The notes under the pieces were generated by a model. The model worked only from the letters and a program-made list of their open reading frames with translations, did no database searches and was not told the origin of the DNA. Of a DNA stretch of 59,590 bases, positions 53,673-59,590 are shown in pieces (position 1 is the first letter of the stretch; the number at the start of each line of letters is the position of its first letter). Made by a program: the position numbers and the translations under genes. The stretch comes from Lentzea indica. Lineage in GTDB: Bacteria > Actinomycetota > Actinomycetes > Mycobacteriales > Pseudonocardiaceae. The stretch is from positions 1-59,590 of the forward strand of contig NZ_VSRL01000028.1 of assembly GCF_012184385.1 (NCBI RefSeq), in the 5' to 3' direction.

Positions 53673-55177
53673 CTGACCTCCACGAAGATCGGGTTGGTGT
53701 AGCACCACAGGTCCTCCCACGGTTTCGCGGCTCCCGGAGTGTCCGCCTGCGGTTCGAACGCGCCGCGGTTGCCGTCGGTTCCGCGCAATCGGAGGTAAAA
53801 AGGCTCTCGGACGTTGCGGAACGTGTGCGTGAAGACCGCATAGTGCCAGCGCGGCTCGTAGGATCGCTCGACCTTCACATGTGGCGTGGACAACGTTTCG
53901 GCGGACGCCCGACCGGTTACCGCGCCCTTGATGAGGTCCAAACGGCGCAGCTTCGGGATGAACCCGGCGCTGTTCGGCCGGGTTGCCAAACGTGCCTTGA
54001 CCAGCACCGTCACGTCCGAACCACGGCGAACGCGCAGCCGTCCGCCCATCGTTTCGGCGCCGCCGGTGCCGTGGACCGTGAACCGCAGGTCGTCGACCAG
54101 ACCGCCGTGCGAAACCCACGCCCGACCTGCCCGAAGGCCCTCCATCACGGCACCACGCGAGCGCCGGGTCGCGCCCACGACGGTCCGTGAAAATTCACAG
54201 GGAAAGAAGTCGACATAGGGCGGCGACACCTGCGGCGGGCCGACGTCGAGCGGGTCGAGGTGCTTGCCGAAGAGGTCGAACTGGTTGCCCGGCTCCGGTA
54301 CGCGGACGATCGTGTCGCGCGAGTTGAAGTGCGAGTCGGAGTTCGAGGTGATCCACCAGCCGAGGCCCTCGGCGAGCAGGGAGTCCCAGACGCCGCCGAG
54401 CTTCGCCGTCATCCAGTCGAAGCCGCCGTAGGTCTTGTAGGCCTCGGGCGGATAGCCCGCATAGGAGTTCGAACCGGGGCTGTTCGCGTAGCCGCCACGG
54501 TGGCCGCCGGGACCGCGCAACGGGTCGCCGTCTCCCTGCGCGCCGGGTGCACCCTCCATGCCGACAACGATGTCGGGTGCCAGGTCGCGCATGTTCCGCA
54601 TTTCGTACGGCGCCACACGGCCGTTGCGCATCGGGTGGTTCACGAAGACCAGCGCGGACTTCATCGTGCCGTTGCGGATCTTGGTTTGCAGGAACCGGAT
54701 CGCGTCCAGTGCCTTGCGCTCGTTGGCCGGGTTCGAGGCTTCGGCGCCGTTCAGTCGCCAGTCGAACTGCCGCTCGAAGTCGCGCAGCACACCGGCCTCG
54801 TCGCGGCAGTCCTCGAAGAACAGGGTCGCGTGCTCGGCGCCGGGGACGTTCCACTCCATGCCGTGCCACAGCAACAGTTGCGGGAACTTCCGTTGTGCCC
54901 TGCGAAGGTCAGCCGCCGTCGCCTCGACGGAGTGCGCCTCGTGCGACTGGTGCCCGTGGTCGGTGATCACAAGCCAGTCCGTGCCGTGCCGCAACGCACC
55001 GCGGATCTGCTGCTCGATGGTGTACATGCCGTCGTACGAGTACTGCGTGTGCGTGTGGTGGTCGCCGGAAAGCCACTGATAACGAGACGAAGCGGACGCC
55101 GTCCCAGTGCCCAGCATTCCCGCAACACCCAGCGCACTTGCTCCCTGCAGGAAGCGTCTGCGGGCTACTTCGGACAC
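53669..55177 (-). CDS. Tat-exported PHP-domain metal-dependent phosphoesterase
   Basis: This 502-residue protein starts with a Tat signal (RRRFLQGASALGVAGMLGTGTASA). The PHP motifs follow at once: WLSGDHHTHTQYSYDG and VITDHGHQSHEAH, and later WHGMEWNVPGAEH, VFVNHPMRN and ITSNSDSHFNS, together the metal ligands of a polymerase/histidinol-phosphatase-type phosphoesterase. A C-terminal beta domain (TVLVKARLATRP, YAVFTHTFRNVREPFYLRLRGTDG) may bind polymer. The substrate outside the cell is unknown. It is coupled to the hypothetical gene downstream. Confidence 0.87.
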   Translation of the reverse strand: MSEVARRRFLQGASALGVAGMLGTGTASASSRYQWLSGDHHTHTQYSYDGMYTIEQQIRGALRHGTDWLVITDHGHQSHEAHSVEATAADLRRAQRKFPQLLLWHGMEWNVPGAEHATLFFEDCRDEAGVLRDFERQFDWRLNGAEASNPANERKALDAIRFLQTKIRNGTMKSALVFVNHPMRNGRVAPYEMRNMRDLAPDIVVGMEGAPGAQGDGDPLRGPGGHRGGYANSPGSNSYAGYPPEAYKTYGGFDWMTAKLGGVWDSLLAEGLGWWITSNSDSHFNSRDTIVRVPEPGNQFDLFGKHLDPLDVGPPQVSPPYVDFFPCEFSRTVVGATRRSRGAVMEGLRAGRAWVSHGGLVDDLRFTVHGTGGAETMGGRLRVRRGSDVTVLVKARLATRPNSAGFIPKLRRLDLIKGAVTGRASAETLSTPHVKVERSYEPRWHYAVFTHTFRNVREPFYLRLRGTDGNRGAFEPQADTPGAAKPWEDLWCYTNPIFVEVR

Positions 55178-55286
55178 GGCTGATCCTCCACACGACAGGT
55201 CGGGGTTCGTGGAGGCTAGACCGATCGGGTGAGGCGCAGGTAGCCGCTGAATGGCTGGAGGAAGAACGGTCTTGAGGAAAGGAGTG

Positions 55287-56093
55287 TCACAGGGGGAGCA
55301 GGTCGACCCAGTTGAGGAACGGCAACGCGCCGGTCGCCTGCAGCGCGGCCAGTCCCAGCCACACCGACAGGATCGTCACCACCGGTCCGACGATGGCCAT
55401 CTCGACCACGCCGCCGGTCTTCATCCGCATGATCTTCGGCGGCGCCACCGGGAACCACGTCTTGCCCATGATCGGAACCGGCCACAGGATCGGGCAGCCC
55501 TGCTCGGTGATCGCATCACCGATGTAGTGCGCGAAACACCCGACGCCGACCGCGATGCCGCACGCCGCGGCGGAAGCGTTCGTCTGCGAGGTCCACGCGA
55601 TCATCGCCCACGTGATCCCCGCGGACACCACGGTGATCAGCAACGCGTCCTGCTTGGGGCACCAGTCGTTCATGATGCCGCGCACCGCGAGACCGGCGAA
55701 CACGAACATCAGCACCGGCAGTGCCCACTTCTGGCTGTTCTGGACGACTGCGGTGGTGAAAACGGCCGCGAACAAGGCGAAGACGAGCGTGTGTGTGAGA
55801 CCGCGATGTCCGCCTTCGCGGTTGGAGTCCTTCTTCGTGCGTGTCGTGCGATAAACGAAGCCGCTCAACATGTTGATGCCTGCGGACAGTCCGCTGCTCA
55901 ACGCGCCGAACGTGCGGGAGATCGTCGAACCGGGGTGGTCGAGGTCGGGCAGAAGTGCCGCCCCGGTGGCGAGAACCGCGCCAACGGCCCAGCTCTGCGG
56001 CGACAGCTGGCCGATCGGGTGCGTTGACGCGAGTGCGGTGACAGCGGACCAGGCGAGCAGCCCGCTCATCGCATGTGTTGGCCCAGTTGACAC
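55287..56093 (-). CDS. Membrane-bound metal-dependent hydrolase, YdjM family
   Basis: This 268-residue membrane protein has the YdjM/LexA-regulated hydrolase pattern: THAMSGLLAWSAVTAL, LPDLDHPGSTISRTFG with the Asp-His metal site, EGGHRGLTHTLVFALFAAVF, and HYIGDAITEQGCPILWPVP. About six membrane segments are present. The metal-binding residues suggest a membrane hydrolase; the substrate is unknown. The GTG at 56093 is used. It is divergent from the SDR gene. Confidence 0.88.
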   Translation of the reverse strand: MSTGPTHAMSGLLAWSAVTALASTHPIGQLSPQSWAVGAVLATGAALLPDLDHPGSTISRTFGALSSGLSAGINMLSGFVYRTTRTKKDSNREGGHRGLTHTLVFALFAAVFTTAVVQNSQKWALPVLMFVFAGLAVRGIMNDWCPKQDALLITVVSAGITWAMIAWTSQTNASAAACGIAVGVGCFAHYIGDAITEQGCPILWPVPIMGKTWFPVAPPKIMRMKTGGVVEMAIVGPVVTILSVWLGLAALQATGALPFLNWVDLLPL

Positions 56094-56205
56094 TTACGTC
56101 CCTTCTGATGATCACCCGACAGTGGGAACAGTAGCCGCAGGTATCAGGTGCCCGAGCCAAATCTCCATATCTCCGGACAACCAACTCCCACCAAGGAGCA
56201 CGGAC

Positions 56206-57047
56206 ATGGCTCAGGTTTGGCTCATCACCGGCAGTTCCCGCGGCATCGGCCGCAAGACCGCAGAAGCGGTGCTCGCCGCCGGACACCGGCTCGTCGCGAC
56301 CGCCCGCAACCCGCGCGATCTCGACGACCTCGTCTCTCAACACGGCGACCGGGTCAGATCTGTTGCACTCGACGTGCGTGACGCCGAACAAGCCGAAGAG
56401 GCCGTGGCAACCGCGGTCCGCGAGTTCGGCCGGCTCGACGTGGTCGTGAACAACGCGGGCGCCGGTCGTGTCACCTCGATCGAGGAGTGCTCGGAGGCCG
56501 ACTTCCGCGAGCAGCTGGAGGTCAACCTGTGGGGCGTCGTCAACGTCACCCGCGCCGCGCTGCCGGTGCTGCACGAACAGCGTTCAGGCCACTTTCTGCA
56601 GATCGGCTCGACCGCGGGCCACATGGCGTTCGGCGGCGGGCTGGCCCCGTACGTGATGGCCAAGTTCGCGCTGCGCGGCTTCACCGAGTCGCTGGCCGCG
56701 GAGTGCGCGCCGTCGGGGTCAAGGCGACGATCGTCGAGCTCGGCGGCTTCCAGACGGACTGGACCGGCTCCTCTCTGGTGGTGACCGAGCCGGGAGACGA
56801 CTACGTTCCGTCTGTCGGGGCAATGCTCGACATGATGCGTGGCGCTCACGGACACATGCCTGGTGATCCGGCCAAGGCGGCGCGGGTCATGCTCGACGTG
56901 GTAGCCATGGACGAGCCTCCGCTGAGTCTGCTGCTGGGCAGCGACGCGGTGGACATGGTCCGCATGGCGGACCAGGCAAGGAACGCCGAAATCGACAAGT
57001 GGGAGCACGTGAGCCGTTCGACGGACTTCGACCCTGAATCGGTGTAA
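56206..57047 (+). pseudogene. Short-chain dehydrogenase/reductase, frameshifted
   Basis: The intact protein would be an NAD(P)-dependent oxidoreductase of about 280 residues: VWLITGSSRGIGRKTAEAVLAAGHRLVATARNP, VVNNAGAGRVTS, QIGSTAGHMAFGGGLAPYVMAKFALRGFTESLAAE with the catalytic Tyr and Lys, then VGVKATIVELGGFQTDWTG in the next frame. The frame change is at about 56703, where GAG TGC should read GAG GTG CGC: one base is missing. Codon use on both sides is normal. The ATG at 56206 follows AAGGAG. A base-calling error is as likely as a true mutation. Confidence 0.85.
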
Positions 57048-57126
57048 CCAGGGTCGCAGGCACACCTCGGCGGTTTACCAGTACGCTTGTCTTGCTTGCA
57101 TCGTCGCGAGAGGAGCGCCCGGAGTT

Positions 57127-58350
57127 ATGGGCAAGATCAAGGTTCAGGGCACCGTCGTCGAGCTCGACGGCGACGAGATGACCCGGATCATCTGGCAGTT
57201 CATCAAGGACAAGCTGATCCACCCGTACCTGGACGTCACCCTTGAGTACTACGACCTGGGCATCGAGCACCGGGACGCTACTGACGACCAGGTCACCGTT
57301 GACGCCGCGAACGCCATCAAGAAGCACGGCGTCGGCGTCAAGTGCGCCACGATCACGCCGGACGAGGCGCGCGTCGAGGAGTTCGGCCTCAAGAAGATGT
57401 GGGTCTCGCCGAACGGCACGATCCGCAACATCCTCGGCGGTGTCGTCTTCCGCGAGCCGATCATCATCTCGAACGTCCCCCGCCTGGTGCCCGGCTGGAC
57501 CAAGCCGATCATCATCGGCCGTCACGCGCACGGTGACCAGTACAAGGCCACCAACTTCAAGGTGCCCGGCGCCGGCAAGCTGACGATCACCTTCCAGCCG
57601 GAGGACGGCTCGGAGCCGATCGAGCACGTCGTCACCGAGTTCCCGGCGGAGGGCGGTGTGGCGATGGGCATGTACAACTACAACAAGTCCATCGAGGACT
57701 TCGCCCGCGCTTCGTTCTCCTACGGCCTGCAGCGGGGCTACCCCGTCTACATGTCGACGAAGAACACGATCCTGAAGGCCTACGACGGCCAGTTCAAGGA
57801 CATCTTCCAGCGCGTGTTCGACGAGGAGTTCAAGGCGGACTTCGACGCCAAGGGCCTCACCTACGAGCACCGCCTCATCGACGACATGGTCGCCGCGGCC
57901 ATGAAGTGGGAGGGCGGCTACGTCTGGGCGTGCAAGAACTACGACGGTGACGTCCAGTCCGACACGGTCGCGCAGGGCTTCGGCTCGCTCGGCCTGATGA
58001 CGTCGGTCCTGATGACGCCGGACGGCAAGACCGTCGAGGCCGAGGCAGCGCACGGCACCGTGACGCGTCACTTCCGCCAGCACCAGGCCGGCAAGCCGAC
58101 GTCCACGAACCCGATCGCCTCGATCTTCGCGTGGACCCGCGGCCTCATGCACCGCGGCAAGCTGGACAACACCCCCGAGGTGATCCGCTTCGCCGAGGCG
58201 CTGGAGCAGGTCGTCATCGAGACCGTCGAGGCCGGTCAGATGACCAAGGACCTCGCGCTGCTGGTCGGCAAGGACCAGGAGTGGCTGACGACCGAGGACT
58301 TCCTCGGCGCGCTGGACGAGAACCTCAAGAAGAAGATGGCGTCGTTCTGA
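57127..58350 (+). CDS. icd: NADP-dependent isocitrate dehydrogenase, homodimeric type
   Basis: This TCA-cycle enzyme converts isocitrate to 2-oxoglutarate with NADPH formation. The 407 residues and sequence ([51 protein letters not shown] segment, [50 protein letters not shown]) are of the eukaryote-like subfamily II, as in mycobacterial Icd1. The ATG follows GAGAGGAG. A strong terminator follows. Confidence 0.97.
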   Translation: MGKIKVQGTVVELDGDEMTRIIWQFIKDKLIHPYLDVTLEYYDLGIEHRDATDDQVTVDAANAIKKHGVGVKCATITPDEARVEEFGLKKMWVSPNGTIRNILGGVVFREPIIISNVPRLVPGWTKPIIIGRHAHGDQYKATNFKVPGAGKLTITFQPEDGSEPIEHVVTEFPAEGGVAMGMYNYNKSIEDFARASFSYGLQRGYPVYMSTKNTILKAYDGQFKDIFQRVFDEEFKADFDAKGLTYEHRLIDDMVAAAMKWEGGYVWACKNYDGDVQSDTVAQGFGSLGLMTSVLMTPDGKTVEAEAAHGTVTRHFRQHQAGKPTSTNPIASIFAWTRGLMHRGKLDNTPEVIRFAEALEQVVIETVEAGQMTKDLALLVGKDQEWLTTEDFLGALDENLKKKMASF

Positions 58351-58373
58351 TCTTCGCCTGATTCGAGCACGTG

Positions 58374-58411
58374 AGAAGGCCACCCCGGTCACACCGGGGT
58401 GGCCTTTCTCG
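58374..58411 (+). terminator. Rho-independent terminator after icd
   Basis: AGGCCACCCCGG (58377-58388) pairs perfectly with CCGGGGTGGCCT (58394-58405) around TCACA, followed by TTCTC. It ends the icd transcript 27 bp after the stop. Confidence 0.9.
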
Positions 58412-58527
58412 TTGCGCGTCACCCGGTCGGTTCCTCTTGTGGGTGGTTGCCCGTGCCGAGCCGTCCACACCGGGCGTCCAGCCGCTATATCTGCTGCTCC
58501 AGGGCTTTTGTGTGCGGAGGCAGCGCG

Positions 58528-58839
58528 ATGTTGGGTGTTCCGGTCAGGGGATTGATCGTCATTGGTGTGCTCGGGGTCGCCGGGGTGATGTACCTGGCGA
58601 ACGGCGGCAAGCAGATGGGCAGCGAGAAGGGCGCGCAGATCTGCAAGATCACGGTGACCGCGGACATCCTCAACGTCCGCTCGGGTCCGGGTGACATGCA
58701 GCCGATCGTGTCGACGATGCCGCGTGACGCGGTCGCCGACGCCCAGGCTCGCGTGGAGAACGGGTATCGGATGCTGAGTGATCGCCGTTGGGTGAGCCAG
58801 CAGTTCGTCGCCCTGACCAGCGACTCGACCTGCAAGTGA
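58528..58839 (+). CDS. Membrane-anchored SH3-like protein
   Basis: This 103-residue protein has an N-terminal membrane anchor (VRGLIVIGVLGVAGVMYLA) and an extracytoplasmic bacterial SH3 domain: KITVTADILNVRSGPGDMQPIVSTMPRDAVADAQ, ending RRWVSQQFVAL. Such domains often bind the cell wall. ATG 58528 follows GGAGG and starts just before the anchor; a longer open frame upstream passes through the icd terminator and is unlikely to be coding. Confidence 0.82.
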   Translation: MLGVPVRGLIVIGVLGVAGVMYLANGGKQMGSEKGAQICKITVTADILNVRSGPGDMQPIVSTMPRDAVADAQARVENGYRMLSDRRWVSQQFVALTSDSTCK

Positions 58840-59032
58840 GGGATGCTCCGAATTTCCGGTCAGCGGTAGCGCCTGCCGAAGCGGTATGAAGGTGGAACAC
58901 CAGGGGTTTCCCGGACAGCTTGCCCTTTCCAGGCCGGGAGACCCTCCATAGGATTGATCCGGCTGGCCCAGCGCGGTCAGTCAGGACGCGCCGCCACGTG
59001 TTCGAAGTGCGTGCGGCGAAAGGACGTATCCG

Positions 59033-59524
59033 GTGGCGGTCACGAGTTCCGTGGTGTCCGACCGCAAGCGTGAGCTGATGGCTGTTCGCGGAGCGCTGGA
59101 GGAGGCCGCCGCGGGCGTGCCCTCCGTGGTGTGCGTCGAGGGTCGCGCGGGCATGGGCAAGACCTCGGTGCTCGGTGAAGCCGTGAGGACGGCTCGGGAG
59201 CTGGGTTTCCAGGTCTTCCGCGCGCAGTGCTCGGTCTCGGAGTCCGGGTTCCGGTTCGGCGTGGTCGCGCAGCTCTTCGAGAGCGAGGCCGACGAGATCC
59301 TCGACGGTGACGCCGACCAGGCGGCGATGCACCGGCTGCACAGGCTGGTCCGCGAGGTTTCCCTGGGTTCTCCGGTGCTGCTCGCCGTCGACGACGTGGA
59401 GCAGGCCGACGCTCCGTCGTTGAACTTCCTGTCCTACCTGCGAAGACGGCTGGGCGAGCTGCCCGTGGCGGTCGTGGTGACGCGCGGGCTCGGGTCAGGT
59501 CCAGTTCGGTGTGCCGCCGGATGA
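59033..59524 (+). pseudogene. LuxR-type AAA ATPase regulator, cut short at a breakpoint
   Basis: The frame has the N-terminus of a large ATP-binding LuxR regulator (LAL type, normally about 900 residues): VVSDRKRELMAVRGALEEAAAG, Walker A VVCVEGRAGMGKTSVLGEA, and Walker B VLLAVDDVEQADAPSLNFLSYLRRRL. After PVAVVVTRGLG, near 59,490, the sequence becomes antisense to a metallo-hydrolase start and the frame ends after 163 residues. The GTG at 59033 is used. The missing sensor and LuxR DNA-binding parts are not in the window. Confidence 0.75.
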
Positions 59525-59549
59525 ACACCCCTGAAGCGATCTCGATCAC
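59492..59549 (-). pseudogene. Metallo-beta-lactamase-fold hydrolase, N-terminal fragment
   Basis: From the GTG at 59549 the minus strand reads VIEIASGVFIRRHTELDLT, which resembles the start of MBL-fold hydrolases (V-x-E-I-A-x-G-V...R-x-x-E-L-D-x-T). It then runs into the antisense of the LuxR-type ATPase gene without further MBL motifs. The fragment is too short for firm assignment. Confidence 0.4.
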
Positions 59550-59590
59550 CGCAGAACCCCGTTGATCAGAACCCCGTCGACCAGAACCGG
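59546..59590 (-). CDS. C-terminal end of an unidentified gene entering from the right edge
   Basis: The minus strand reads PVLVDGVLINGVLR and a stop that overlaps the MBL-like start as GTGA, a typical operon junction. The bases are an imperfect tandem repeat (CAGAACCCCGTTGAT units on the plus strand). The gene cannot be identified from 14 codons. Confidence 0.35.
   Translation of the reverse strand, partial: PVLVDGVLINGVLR

Noticed and set aside
56887..58470. 527-codon minus-strand frame opposite icd
   Set aside because: Icd is certain, and the antisense frame also runs through the icd terminator.

Overview
The window is high-GC actinobacterial DNA, most likely from the family Pseudonocardiaceae (a Lentzea, Saccharothrix or Lechevalieria type of organism). 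This rests on the sahH, tmk, mtrA, mtrB, lpqB gene order shared with mycobacteria, an XRE/DUF397 pair, a membrane Ser/Thr kinase, a DasR-type operator before a chitinase, frequent GTG starts and an integrative element with an actinomycete-type Rep gene. The genus is inference.

Region 1 (1-24,050) is mostly chromosomal backbone. It holds a partial manA, a CDF metal transporter, an amino-acid permease, a frameshifted fucosidase, regulators, a glmL-like gene, a DUF2975/HTH pair, a large membrane hydrolase, adenosylhomocysteinase, an amidohydrolase, a TerD-like protein, thymidylate kinase, a SAM methyltransferase and the MtrA-MtrB two-component system. It ends inside lpqB, which is cut after about 215 codons.

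Region 2 (24,050-32,600) opens with a pentapeptide-repeat gene cut at the same point as lpqB. It continues with malate dehydrogenase, an inositol-phosphatase-like enzyme, a three-gene ABC-2 exporter, a Ser/Thr kinase and a secreted protein.

Region 3 (32,589-44,685) is a 12.1 kb integrative element sitting inside a chromosomal HhH-GPD DNA-glycosylase gene. The gene's 5' piece lies at 44,668-44,775 and its 3' piece at 32,120-32,605. An 8-bp identical core marks both ends. The element encodes a large serine integrase, an HUH-type Rep, small membrane proteins, an XRE/TPR regulator and a Nudix hydrolase, but I see no FtsK-like transfer gene. Its cargo is a lower-GC three-gene operon (AAA ATPase, TOPRIM-like protein, DUF262 protein) that looks like a defence system, a Shedu-like nuclease, and a complete spare copy of the glycosylase it disrupts. 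In the spare copy the codons over the attachment core carry synonymous changes, so it restores the protein without recreating the target site.

Region 4 (44,700-59,590) is backbone again: a J-domain/NERD fusion, a degenerate tRNA-like sequence, a GH18 chitinase under a DasR-like box, TetR/oxidoreductase units, PRPP synthetase, a Tat-exported PHP protein, a frameshifted SDR gene, isocitrate dehydrogenase, and a LuxR-type ATPase cut short at about 59,490 against the cut end of an opposing metallo-hydrolase gene. The breakpoints at about 24,045 and 59,490, plus two single-base frameshifts, mean that assembly or base errors should be excluded before the broken genes are read as biology.
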